Under the pieces are notes generated by a model, which worked only from the letters and a program-made list of their open reading frames with translations, searched no databases and was not told where the DNA came from. The translations under genes and the position numbers were made by a program. A stretch of DNA of 64,000 bases from Pseudomonadota bacterium. GTDB taxonomy: Bacteria > Desulfobacterota > Binatia > Binatales > Binataceae. Each line of letters begins with the position of its first letter. The first letter of the stretch is position 1. Positions 51,550 to 60,253 of the stretch are shown here, piece after piece. The stretch spans positions 1-64,000 of the forward strand of contig JAJPHZ010000006.1 in assembly GCA_021325025.1 (NCBI GenBank). The letters are read 5' to 3'.

Positions 51550-52032
51550 ATGAAGCGACAGCGATTGTGGACGCAAACCGCCCATCTGCTGCTGCTCCTG
51601 TGCCTGCTGGCGGGCGCGGCGGCAGCGCAGGAGAATTACCTGAGCCTGGACAAATGGGTCGGAAAGATGCCTGACCGGCAGTTCCTGGCGCTACCCGCGG
51701 TGCATGGAGCGCTGAGCAGCCTGTTGGGGGATGGCCTGGAGCGGTTCCTTGGCCGCTTCCAACAGGTAACGCCCATCGATCGCGTATCGCGCGATATCGT
51801 GGCGCAGGGCTGTGCACGCAACAATTGCAAAGCCGAGCAGGCCGCCTTCGCGATCGACCTGGATACCGGCGAGGCCTCCGCCGCAACCCTGACCCGGGGC
51901 CGTTACCTGGACATTTACAGCAAGAGCACCACAAGCTACGACGACCTGCCGCCGGGGTTGCGCCGATGGATCAGCAGCCGCACCTCACAGGATCCGCACT
52001 TCAAGCGCTTGAAGTTCAGATTCCACACATAG
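51550..52032 (+). CDS. Exported protein of unknown function
   Basis: A 160-residue protein with a Sec signal peptide (MKRQRLWTQTAHLLLLLCLLAGAAAAQE, cleavage near residue 26). The mature part has two cysteines in GCARNNCKAEQAAFAIDLDTGEA, likely disulfide-bonded, then a strand-rich end with RRWISSRTSQDPHFKRLKF. It comes after the transporter's terminator, so it should have its own promoter. I know no family name for it; the YLDIYSKSTTSYDDLPP segment is distinctive. Probably a small periplasmic protein. Confidence 0.65.
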   Translation: MKRQRLWTQTAHLLLLLCLLAGAAAAQENYLSLDKWVGKMPDRQFLALPAVHGALSSLLGDGLERFLGRFQQVTPIDRVSRDIVAQGCARNNCKAEQAAFAIDLDTGEASAATLTRGRYLDIYSKSTTSYDDLPPGLRRWISSRTSQDPHFKRLKFRFHT

Positions 52033-52129
52033 CCGCGGCCGCGGTATTTCTGCTGTCGCCTCGCGCACGCAATCGGTTGTGTGCAGAGGGTTCGCTACGC
52101 CTTCACATCGACGCCTGATGTCTTTGGGT

Positions 52130-52585
52130 TCATTTCAATGCCGCCAGCAGCGAGGCGTGCAGATGGCCGCTGAGGTTGCCTTTCAAGTCAAGCAGAGAAT
52201 AGTCGCGGTATTTGAAACGCCACTTGCCGTTAACCCGCTGGAAGGTGTCGTGATAACGGCCGGCGGCTACGGCCTGAAGCGGCAGGTCATCGGTGGCCTG
52301 GAGCACCGTGTAATAGGAGCGGCAAGTGGCGGTTCCCGCCGCTTCGTCGATCTCGACAATCGGGTTGGTGATGACGTGCTTGGTGCGCGGCGTACCGCAG
52401 GGATAGAGTCTTATGGAGTTGCGCCAGAGCGCCAGCACGGCCCGGTGATCCTGAGGCTCATCGGATCCCGTCATCTTTATTTTCGCATGTTTGAACAGGC
52501 CGGCGGCTCCTTCCAAATCGCCGCTGTCAATCAGTTCCGCGTAACGATATAGAAGATTGGTGATCTCGACCGCGCTGGCGTTCAT
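52130..52585 (-). CDS. SnoaL-like NTF2-fold protein
   Basis: A 151-residue NTF2-fold protein of the SnoaL-like type. The first helix EITNLLYRYAELIDSGDLEGAAGLF is followed by strands RTKHVITNPIVEIDE, TATCRSYYTVL and WRFKYRDYSLLDL. This family includes isomerases, dehydratases and scytalone-dehydratase-like enzymes, and many members of unknown use. A similar protein lies at 59756 in the same window (TEVLYRYATGVDTKDWDLF). It is divergent from the phosphorylase. Substrate unknown. Confidence 0.82.
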   Translation of the reverse strand: MNASAVEITNLLYRYAELIDSGDLEGAAGLFKHAKIKMTGSDEPQDHRAVLALWRNSIRLYPCGTPRTKHVITNPIVEIDEAAGTATCRSYYTVLQATDDLPLQAVAAGRYHDTFQRVNGKWRFKYRDYSLLDLKGNLSGHLHASLLAALK

Positions 52586-52719
52586 GACGTATCCTCCGCT
52601 GGGGCTGAGTTCGGCGCAGAATCGTCTGCTTTTTGCGGCATGTGGTCAAGCTGCGGGTGCGATTGCCGCGCAGGTTGGGGCTGGGTAAGAATTGAAAGCG
52701 GCGCCCCTTTATTAGAGAA

Positions 52720-54225
52720 GTGTTCAAGGTCAAGCATCTGCCTATCGATACGCTGCGCGAGCACGTCATCACGATTCATCAGAGCGCCGTGCGCAACGGC
52801 AACCTGGGTTTCAATCCGCTCGACCGCGCGCGCGTCTTTGGTCCCCATCCGGCCAGCGGTGAGATGCGCGAGGTGGTCGGCGTGCTCAATTTCTGCTCCG
52901 ACCTGCTGGTCAGGCCCGACGAAATCGGGCTGTGCGAAGAGGCGTTTCGCGACCTGGGTTTACCCGAAGGCGCCGACGTCAATGCGACGTTGGCCGTCGC
53001 GCCACACAGCGTCGATCTGGTGCGCGCCAAGCTGGAAGGCAAACGCCTGTCGCGCGCCGCCTTTGACGCGATCATGACCGACGTCGTGGCCCATCGCTAC
53101 TCGCGAGTGGAGTTGTCGATGTTCGTGCTGGCCTGCTCGCTCAAGACCTTGGACCTCCGCGAGATCGTGGACTACACGCGCGCGATGATCGCGACCGGTG
53201 CCACGCTGGAGTTCGGCGCCGGCCCCATCGCCGACAAACATTCGGTGGGCGGCGTACCCGGCAATCGCACCACAATGGTGGTGGTGCCGATCCTTTCCTC
53301 GTTGGGGCTCAAGACCCCCAAGACTTCCTCGCGCGCGATCACCAGTCCTGCCGGCACTGCGGACACGATGGGCGTGGTGGCCGAAGTGGCGCTGTCGCCG
53401 CAGCGGCTGCGCGACGTGGTGGAGAGCACCGGCGCATGTATCGCGTGGGGCGGCGCGGTCAATCTGGCGCCCGCCGACGACATCCTGATCACGGTGGAAC
53501 GGCCGATGGAGATCGACACCGAGGCGCAGATGGTGGCGTCGATCCTGGCCAAGAAAAAGTCGGTAGGCGCCACCCATGTGCTGATCGATATTCCGGTCGG
53601 GACCAGCGCCAAGGTCAGAACGGTGGCAGCCGCACAAAGGCTCGCTGAGCTGTTCCGCGCCGTGGGCTCCGAAATCGGTCTGGGACTGGAAATAGCCGTT
53701 ACTACCGCCACCGGGCCCATCGGCCGCGGCATCGGCCCCCGTCTTGAGGCGCTCGACGTTCTCAAGGTGCTGCAGCGCGCGCCCGACGCGCCGGTGGACC
53801 TGCGGGAGAAGTCGCTGTACCTGGCGGCCAGAATCCTGGAGATGACCGGCAAGAGCCCGCCAGCCTCGGGCTACCGCATCGCGCAGCAGGCGCTGGACTC
53901 GGGGCAGGCGCTGCGCCAATTCCAGCGCATCGTGCAGGCCCAAGGCGAGCGCGACCTGCCGCCGCCGGCGCCCTATCGCGACATGATCGGAGCGCCGCAG
54001 GACGGACGCATCCGCGAGATCGATTGCTGGGAGATCGCGCGCGTCGCCAAACGCGCCGGCGCGCCGGCCAACGTCTCAGCCGGCGTGCTGCTGCATCGGG
54101 ACGTGGGCGACGTGGTGGCCAAAGGTGAGCCGCTGTTTGAACTGCACGCCGAGAGCGCCACGCAACTGCAATTCGCCCGCGACTACGTCCAGACGCATCC
54201 CGAAATCGTCAAGTTCGGCTTCTGA
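52720..54225 (+). CDS. Thymidine/AMP phosphorylase, archaeal-type (TIGR02645-like)
   Basis: A 501-residue nucleoside phosphorylase of the AMP/thymidine phosphorylase group more common in archaea. After an N-terminal domain of about 90 residues comes the phosphorylase core: FGAGPIADKHSVGGVPGNRTTM with the KHSVGG phosphate site, SRAITSPAGTADTMGVV, and EREID-like C-terminal region ending in a barrel-sandwich part (PANVSAGVLLHRDVGDVVAKGEPLFEL). The start is GTG 52720 with AGAGAA upstream. It splits a nucleoside or nucleoside monophosphate with phosphate, for salvage. Whether it acts on AMP or thymidine is not clear from this reading. Confidence 0.88.
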   Translation: MFKVKHLPIDTLREHVITIHQSAVRNGNLGFNPLDRARVFGPHPASGEMREVVGVLNFCSDLLVRPDEIGLCEEAFRDLGLPEGADVNATLAVAPHSVDLVRAKLEGKRLSRAAFDAIMTDVVAHRYSRVELSMFVLACSLKTLDLREIVDYTRAMIATGATLEFGAGPIADKHSVGGVPGNRTTMVVVPILSSLGLKTPKTSSRAITSPAGTADTMGVVAEVALSPQRLRDVVESTGACIAWGGAVNLAPADDILITVERPMEIDTEAQMVASILAKKKSVGATHVLIDIPVGTSAKVRTVAAAQRLAELFRAVGSEIGLGLEIAVTTATGPIGRGIGPRLEALDVLKVLQRAPDAPVDLREKSLYLAARILEMTGKSPPASGYRIAQQALDSGQALRQFQRIVQAQGERDLPPPAPYRDMIGAPQDGRIREIDCWEIARVAKRAGAPANVSAGVLLHRDVGDVVAKGEPLFELHAESATQLQFARDYVQTHPEIVKFGF

Positions 54226-54237
54226 CGCCAATGAGCG

Positions 54238-56781
54238 CTAAGGCGCCGCCTGGCGGCGCTTTGCGAGCAAAGCGTTTTCGTACAGCACTCCTTCGTGCAG
54301 CAATTGCTCGACCCGGGCGGGCGGATAATTGAGGTACTTGCTCAGCACCGCGTAGTTGTCCTCGCCCAGCACGGCGCACCTGGGATCGATCTCGATGGCC
54401 GCCTCGGAATAGCGGAAGGGCAGCACCGGCATCGCGATCGGTCCGAACGGCGCCACCTCCCGGGTTTCGAACGAGCCGCGGGCGGCCAGATGCGAATGGT
54501 TGGCGACCTCATCGACGCGATACAGCGGCATCGCGGCGATGCCCGCCCGATGCAGGGTTGCGACCGCCTCCTCGCGCGAGGCAAAGCTCTTGAGCCAGTC
54601 TTCAATGGCCGTCTTCAGTTCGCGCCGCCGCTGATGGCGCTTGACCGCATCGTCATATCCGGGATCCTGCGCCATCCGGGGTTTGCCCATCAGCTCCGTC
54701 AGCCGGTGCCATTGAGCTTCATCGGCGACGGTCATCGTGATGTAGCCGTCGGCGGTCTCGAACATCCCGGCCGGACTGAAGCCGTGTGCATGCGGGCCGT
54801 CGGGCTGCGGCACCGTCTGGCCATGGCTGAACAGGTACTGAATCAACGGCACGTCGTGCAGATGGAACAGGCATTCGGTGAGTGCCAGGTCGATGTGCTG
54901 GCCCAGCCCGGTACGCTCGCGCGCCAGTAATGCCGCCATCACGCTGGCAAACCCGTTGATCGCGCCACTCATGTCCGCCAGGTAGATACCGCTGTAGACC
55001 GGCGAGCCATCCTCGTTGCCGGTCAATTGAATCAGCCCTGCCATCGCCTGTGAGCAGGTATCGTTGCCGGGCAGGCGCGCGTACGGTCCGTCCTGGCCGT
55101 AGCCGGAAATCGAGCACATGATGATACGCGGATTGACGGCGGCGAACGCCTGATAGGAAAGGCCGTGTTTATCCAGCGCGCCGGGCGTGAGGTTCTGCAC
55201 CACGATGTCGAAGTGCGCAGCCAGTTCGAGGACGATTTTTGCGCCCTCGGGCCGCTTGATGTCGATACTTACCGATTGTTTGCCGCGATTGAACCACGCG
55301 TAACCCGCGCTCATCCCTTCCTTGGCGTAGTACTGGCGGCGCATGTAGTCGCCAATCGGCGGCATTTCCACCTTGACGACCTCGGCGCCGAGGTCGCGCA
55401 TGATGCGCACGCAGGTCGGCCCCGCCAGGTAATTGGTGATCTCCAGAACCTTAACGCCCTCAAGGATCCTGCGCTTGGGCGCGGTTGGCGATTTTGCTAC
55501 CGGCGCCGGCGCGGGTTTGGGCGCGCCGACAGTTGAGGGGAGGGACGAAGCGCCCGGCCGCGGCGCGTCGGCGAGCACGCCGATATGCTTAAGCGCGGCA
55601 ATCCGGTCGTCGCTCCAGCCCAGGTATTTTTTCAAGACCGCGGCGTTATCCTCGCCGAAGCGGGCGATGCGCGAGGCGATTTGGACCGTGGCGTTGGAAA
55701 AGCGGTAAGGCACCGCCATCAGATTGACGCGCCCGAACTCCGGCACGTCAACTGGCTGCAGGCCGCCGCGATGTTGGAGCTGCGGATGGTTGGCGGCTTC
55801 GTCCAGCGTCAGTACCGAGCCGGCCAACAGATGGCGGTCCAGCAGCAGACGCACCGGCTCCTCGCGTTTGGGAAAGCTCTGCAGCCATTTCTCGATAATC
55901 GGGATGATCTCGTAGCGATCCTCGAAGCGATTGTCGGCGTTGCTCCAGCGCGGGTCGTTGACCTTGTCGGGCCGTCCGATGCGCGCGATAAACCATTCCC
56001 AATCCTGCGGCTGCAGAATCGTGAACACGATATAGCCGTCAGCCGCCCGGAACATCCCGCACGGCATCGTGCCGGGCCGATGGGCCCCGGTGGGGAAGGC
56101 GATTTCCTGCCCATTGGTGAACACGTACTGCATCAGCGAGGTGTCGTGGACGTACAGTGGCCCTTCGTACAGAGCCAGATCGATGTACTGACCGGGACCG
56201 CCGCGAGCGCGGTCGCGCAATGCGGCGGCGATTGCGCCGAGCGCAAAGACCGCGCCCACACCCTCGGCATAGCGCTGGCCGATCACGGCCGGCGAGCCGT
56301 CCTCGTTGCCGGTCAATTGCGCCAGCGCGCACAGTGCTTGCGCGGTACCGTCATCGCCGGGACACGACGCCAGCGGACCGCTCTGACCGTGCGGAGTAAG
56401 CGAACACATGATCAGACCGGGGTTGGCGCTCTTAAAGGCGTCGTAACCCAGTCCGCAGCCGGCGAGCACGCCTGGCGGAAAATTTTCGATCACAACGTCG
56501 AAATGCGCGGCTAGATCCAGCACCGCCTGAGCGCCTTCGCGGCGCGTGATGTCGATCGCCACGTTGGCCTTGCCCCGGTTGTAATAGACCCAGGCGGGAC
56601 TGACGCCGTTGACCGGCGCGGGAAACATCCATTGGCGGGTGCAGTCGCCGGCGGGGGGAATTTCCAGCTTGACCACCGCCGCGCCCAGGTCGGCCATGAT
56701 CCGCCCACATAAAGGCGCACCGATTCCGCTGCCGATTTCAAGGACGCTGACCCCATCAAGCAGTTTGGCCCTGTTCGCCAT
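54238..56781 (-). CDS. Tandem-fused CaiB/BaiF CoA-transferase
   Basis: An 847-residue protein with two complete family III CoA-transferase domains (about 1-400 and 440-847), joined by an Ala/Pro-rich linker. Each has the opening VLEI-AP-G-RIM-DLGAEVVKVE and a NRGK stretch. Domain 2 keeps the catalytic Asp (IYLADMSGAINGF), while domain 1 has Glu there (QRYAEGVGAVFALG). These enzymes normally work as interlocked dimers, so the fusion may form one unit with only one normal active site. Several in-frame starts exist; ATG 56781 (MANRAKLLDGV) best fits the family N-terminus. It is divergent from hpnR. Confidence 0.88.
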   Translation of the reverse strand: MANRAKLLDGVSVLEIGSGIGAPLCGRIMADLGAAVVKLEIPPAGDCTRQWMFPAPVNGVSPAWVYYNRGKANVAIDITRREGAQAVLDLAAHFDVVIENFPPGVLAGCGLGYDAFKSANPGLIMCSLTPHGQSGPLASCPGDDGTAQALCALAQLTGNEDGSPAVIGQRYAEGVGAVFALGAIAAALRDRARGGPGQYIDLALYEGPLYVHDTSLMQYVFTNGQEIAFPTGAHRPGTMPCGMFRAADGYIVFTILQPQDWEWFIARIGRPDKVNDPRWSNADNRFEDRYEIIPIIEKWLQSFPKREEPVRLLLDRHLLAGSVLTLDEAANHPQLQHRGGLQPVDVPEFGRVNLMAVPYRFSNATVQIASRIARFGEDNAAVLKKYLGWSDDRIAALKHIGVLADAPRPGASSLPSTVGAPKPAPAPVAKSPTAPKRRILEGVKVLEITNYLAGPTCVRIMRDLGAEVVKVEMPPIGDYMRRQYYAKEGMSAGYAWFNRGKQSVSIDIKRPEGAKIVLELAAHFDIVVQNLTPGALDKHGLSYQAFAAVNPRIIMCSISGYGQDGPYARLPGNDTCSQAMAGLIQLTGNEDGSPVYSGIYLADMSGAINGFASVMAALLARERTGLGQHIDLALTECLFHLHDVPLIQYLFSHGQTVPQPDGPHAHGFSPAGMFETADGYITMTVADEAQWHRLTELMGKPRMAQDPGYDDAVKRHQRRRELKTAIEDWLKSFASREEAVATLHRAGIAAMPLYRVDEVANHSHLAARGSFETREVAPFGPIAMPVLPFRYSEAAIEIDPRCAVLGEDNYAVLSKYLNYPPARVEQLLHEGVLYENALLAKRRQAAP

Positions 56782-57007
56782 CGCACCTGTTATCCCCAGC
56801 AAAAGTTCGGACCGCATCATGTTATCTGCGGACCAGGCAGAAGGAAATGACGCGCGACGCAAAGGGCATTTCGGCAGCGCGAGTCAGTCAAGCGATTTTT
56901 CGCAGTCAGTCCTGTCATCCAGGCGCGCCCATGAGGGCGCCTTTCCTTGCATCTGACTGCGCGGTCAGGCACCTTAGCAGGAAGCCAGGTTAGCTGAGGG
57001 GAGGGAG

Positions 57008-58513
57008 ATGAGAGTCCTGTTGGTACATCCCAGCCCGCTGATGTACAGCGAGCTTTATCTGCGCCTGGAGCCCCTGGGAGTGGAGCGGGTAGCGGCGGCG
57101 GTGTTGGAGGCGGGTCATGACGTCAGGCTGATCGACCTGCAAATCTTCAGCCATCGCGACTATTTCAAGGAACTGGAAAGTTTCGAGCCGCAGGCGATCG
57201 GCTTTTCGCTCAATTACCTGGCCAATGTCCCCGAAGTGGTCGACCTGGCCAAGGCCACCCGGCAGCGGATGCGCGAGTGCTTCATTTTCGTGGGCGGCCA
57301 TAGCGCTTCTTTCGTGGCTTCCGACATTCTCGAGCACGCGCAGGGTGCGATCGATTGCGTAGTGCGAGGCGAAGGTGAAGCGATTACCCAGCAGCTACTC
57401 GAGGCGCTGGGTGGCGGAAAAATCGGCAAGCTGCCCGGTGTCGTGACCCGCGAGGGAACGGGCGGACCGCCCAAGCTGATCGAGGACCTCGACCGTTTCA
57501 TGCCCGCACGCCATCTGGGACGGCGGCGCAGGAAGTACTTTATCGGCGAGCTGGATCCTTGCGCGTCGATCGAGTTCACGCGCGGATGCCCGTGGGATTG
57601 TTCGTTTTGCTCGGCATGGACCTTTTACGGCCGCAGCTATCGCAAATCCACGCCGGAGGCGGCGGCGGAGGACATGGCTTCGATCAAAGAGCCCAATGTC
57701 TTCATCGTCGACGACGTGGCATTTATCCATCCCGAGCACGGCTTCGCAATCGGGCAGGAACTGGAGAAGCGCAACATCAGGAAGCGCTACTACTTGGAAA
57801 CCCGCTCCGATGTGTTGTGCCGCAACCAGGAGGTCTTCGAGTACTGGTCGCGCCTGGGGCTGGCGTACATGTTCCTGGGCCTGGAGGCGATTGACGAAGA
57901 GGGTCTCAAGGCGCATCGCAAGCGGTCCTCGACTGGGATCAACGCCAAAGCGCTGGAAGTGGCGCGTAAACTGGGTATCACGGTGGCCATCAACCTGATA
58001 GCCGATCCGGACTGGGATGAACGGCGGTTTGAGATTGTGCGCGAATGGGCGCTGAGCATCCCGGAAATCGTGCATCTGACCGTGGCCACGCCCTATCCGG
58101 GTACGGAGACCTGGTTTACGGAATCGCGCAAGCTCACCACCCGCGACTACCGGCTGTTCGACATCCAGCACGCCGTGCTGCCGACCCGGCTGCCGCTGGA
58201 CAAATTCTACGAGGAGCTGGTCAAGACGCAGTCGGTGATCAACCGCAAGCACATGGGCTTTGGGATCATCAAGGACGTTGCCTTTCTGGTGGCGAAGCTG
58301 GCCCTGCAGGGGCAGACCAATTTTGCCCGGATGCTGTGGAAATTCAGCAAGGTGTACAACCCTAAGCGTCAATACGGCGATCACTTCAACGAAGTGAAGT
58401 ACCAGATCCGGCTGCCGGAGCCGACCGGGGTCAGACCGCCCGGCGACGTACTGTACGTGCATTCCCCCAAGGTCGCGCGCGCCGGCTCGGCAGCGGCCGC
58501 GGCGCACGAGTGA
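57008..58513 (+). CDS. hpnR: Hopanoid C-3 methylase (B12-binding radical SAM)
   Basis: A 501-residue radical SAM protein. An N-terminal cobalamin-binding-like part (residues 1-145, with MRVLLVHPSPLMYSELYLRL and FVGGHSASF) is followed by the iron-sulfur Cys cluster C194-x3-C198-x2-C201 in RGCPWDCSFCSAWTFYGRSY. This stretch and the LRLEPLGVERVAA start strongly match HpnR, which adds a methyl group at C-3 of hopanoids using SAM and cobalamin. No squalene-hopene cyclase or other hpn gene is in the window, so hopanoid synthesis genes must be elsewhere. GGGGAGGGAG precedes the ATG. Confidence 0.85.
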   Translation: MRVLLVHPSPLMYSELYLRLEPLGVERVAAAVLEAGHDVRLIDLQIFSHRDYFKELESFEPQAIGFSLNYLANVPEVVDLAKATRQRMRECFIFVGGHSASFVASDILEHAQGAIDCVVRGEGEAITQQLLEALGGGKIGKLPGVVTREGTGGPPKLIEDLDRFMPARHLGRRRRKYFIGELDPCASIEFTRGCPWDCSFCSAWTFYGRSYRKSTPEAAAEDMASIKEPNVFIVDDVAFIHPEHGFAIGQELEKRNIRKRYYLETRSDVLCRNQEVFEYWSRLGLAYMFLGLEAIDEEGLKAHRKRSSTGINAKALEVARKLGITVAINLIADPDWDERRFEIVREWALSIPEIVHLTVATPYPGTETWFTESRKLTTRDYRLFDIQHAVLPTRLPLDKFYEELVKTQSVINRKHMGFGIIKDVAFLVAKLALQGQTNFARMLWKFSKVYNPKRQYGDHFNEVKYQIRLPEPTGVRPPGDVLYVHSPKVARAGSAAAAAHE

Positions 58514-58700
58514 GGCAGGTTACAGCCCGGCAGCCTGTGCCAGGGAACCAGCCGCTGGGACCGTGCGGACCGGCTTTCCGGCCAGTCATTTATTTTCCTG
58601 ATTTGGAGGCCGGATTGACAGCTGAAAACACCTGTCCCTAGCGACAGTCACGGCAGCAATCGGACCTGTAACAAAAGCCCTTACGCTGCGTCTCAAGATC

Positions 58701-59309
58701 ATGCTTAGATCCGGTTCAGGCCCCGTGTTGTCTCGGCTTGCCACAGGTCTGCTCGAGCTCGCGATCGGCGCGGCGTTCGCCGCGTGCACCGTCCAGACGT
58801 ACGCGCGCACCTTCAGCTTCCCGATCGGCGCTCCGGCCGCGACGCCATCCGCCACCGCGACCGCGCCGCCGCACGCAGCCGCGGCGCCCCCGCGGCTGCC
58901 GTTCAAGGGCCGGTTGATGGACGGCAATCCCAGGGCGCTGCCGCCCGCCGTTGCGGCGGCGCTGTCCGATTCGGGCAGCGTGGTGTTCAACTATCGCGAG
59001 GAACTTAGCCACGACCATTACACTGTCCCGCTGGCGCTCAGCGCATTCGATCCACTGACCTACGTCGGCTATCCGCTGGGCAGCTACAGCGTCACGGCTT
59101 TTGCGTCGCTGGGAATCAGCCGGGGCGATCGGGTGCTGGGCGACTATACCGCCAAAGTCACGGTATCGCGCGACTACACCCTGTACTATCAACCCACCTA
59201 CATCGAGCTGGAGCACGAGGCCAAGGCCAAAGTGCGAGAAAAGATCGACGAGCAATTGTATCGCGACGCCGGCCGCCTGGCACAGGCCGCCGCGCCGGGA
59301 AGCCCCTGA
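58701..59309 (+). CDS. Exported protein or lipoprotein of unknown function
   Basis: A 202-residue protein with a signal-like N-terminus whose lipobox-like FAAC (Cys29) is weak. A low-complexity Ala/Pro/Thr-rich stretch of about 30 residues follows, then a soluble domain with GRLMDGNPRALPPAV, SVVFNYREELSHDHYTVPLAL and a Lys/Glu-rich helix at the end. The Pro/Ala stretch looks like a spacer in the periplasm or at the envelope. A second exported protein begins 18 bases after the stop, so the two may be one operon. No family recognised. It starts 187 bases after hpnR. Confidence 0.6.
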   Translation: MLRSGSGPVLSRLATGLLELAIGAAFAACTVQTYARTFSFPIGAPAATPSATATAPPHAAAAPPRLPFKGRLMDGNPRALPPAVAAALSDSGSVVFNYREELSHDHYTVPLALSAFDPLTYVGYPLGSYSVTAFASLGISRGDRVLGDYTAKVTVSRDYTLYYQPTYIELEHEAKAKVREKIDEQLYRDAGRLAQAAAPGSP

Positions 59310-59327
59310 GCAGGGAGGAGCGGCGTA

Positions 59328-59765
59328 ATGCGTGCGGTGTGCGCGAGGTCGTGTCTGGCGGCGGTGATCGCGGCCGGATGCGCGGTTCAGGGCCAGCCTT
59401 TCGTGAAGCAGACGCCGGTCGCCGGCCAGGCCCAGGTCTATATCTATCGTCCGTACAATTTTGCCGGCTCGCTGTTACGGCCGCCGGTGGTCTGCGGCGA
59501 CTCGGTGGCGCGCCTGGGGCCCGGCGGCTACCAGGTCTTCACCGTTCCCGCCGGCACCGTTACCTGCCGTACCGAGACCGAAACCGCCGACGCAGTCGAA
59601 TTCGACGCCCGCCCGGGCGGCGTCTATTACCTCAAGGAGGACATCGGATGGGGAGTGTCGATTGGCCATCCCCATCTGTACCCGATTGACTCCGACAAGG
59701 CGCAGACCGAAATCCAGCAATGCTGTGTGCTGGAGCCGGGCTCGATCTCGGAGCATCAGGGCTGA
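59328..59765 (+). CDS. DUF2846-like lipoprotein
   Basis: A 145-residue lipoprotein with lipobox VIAAGC (Cys18). The mature part has VYIYRPYNFAGSLLRPPVVCGD, then LGPGGYQVFTVPAGTVTC and a late GVYYLKEDIGWG, the strand pattern of the DUF2846 family. Such small lipoproteins are common and mostly uncharacterised. GGGAGGAG precedes the ATG at 59328. It overlaps the end of the convergent SnoaL-like gene by 10 bases. Its partner is probably the exported protein at 58701. Confidence 0.75.
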   Translation: MRAVCARSCLAAVIAAGCAVQGQPFVKQTPVAGQAQVYIYRPYNFAGSLLRPPVVCGDSVARLGPGGYQVFTVPAGTVTCRTETETADAVEFDARPGGVYYLKEDIGWGVSIGHPHLYPIDSDKAQTEIQQCCVLEPGSISEHQG

Positions 59766-60205
59766 GCCTGACCTTCGGTCCACGTCTGCGTAAACTTGAC
59801 CGCGGCGATCTTCCATCCGTCGGGCGTGCGGACCAGGTGATCGGTATAATAGCCACCCACGTCCCAGAATTTCCTGCCCTCGGGGTCATCGGCGGGCAGA
59901 TGACGCGCCTTTAGATAGACGACGGCGGTTGCTTCGTCGCCGTTGATCGCGATGGTCACGTTGGAGTTGTAATGCTGCGTCACACGAAACGGCGCCAGCG
60001 TCTTTTGCACGACGCGCACCCAGGTATCGAGCGCAAAGGTGCGCGGCGCGGGCACGCCCGTAGAGGTGAAGTCGGCGTTGACCGGATCGGTAAAGCAACT
60101 GCGGAACAGGTCCCAGTCCTTGGTGTCGACGCCGGTGGCGTAGCGGTAGAGGACCTCGGTTATGTGGGTGCGGTCGTAAAGTTCATTCAACTTGTCGATG
60201 TCCAT
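59756..60205 (-). CDS. SnoaL-like NTF2-fold protein
   Basis: A 149-residue SnoaL-like protein. The helix TEVLYRYATGVDTKDWDLFRSCF is followed by strands with FRVTQHYNSNVTIAINGDEATAVVYLKA and PDGWKIAAVKFTQTW. The WDLFRSCF part and the following strand pattern are typical of the SnoaL-like polyketide-cyclase group. It lies between gshB and the DUF2846-like gene on the minus strand, 48 bases from gshB. A weaker relative lies at 52130. Enzyme activity not predictable. Confidence 0.82.
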   Translation of the reverse strand: MDIDKLNELYDRTHITEVLYRYATGVDTKDWDLFRSCFTDPVNADFTSTGVPAPRTFALDTWVRVVQKTLAPFRVTQHYNSNVTIAINGDEATAVVYLKARHLPADDPEGRKFWDVGGYYTDHLVRTPDGWKIAAVKFTQTWTEGQAQP

Positions 60206-60253
60206 GAAGGGTTCTTCCTTTTCGTTTGGGAAGGGTTGTCACTGGCCCCTTGC

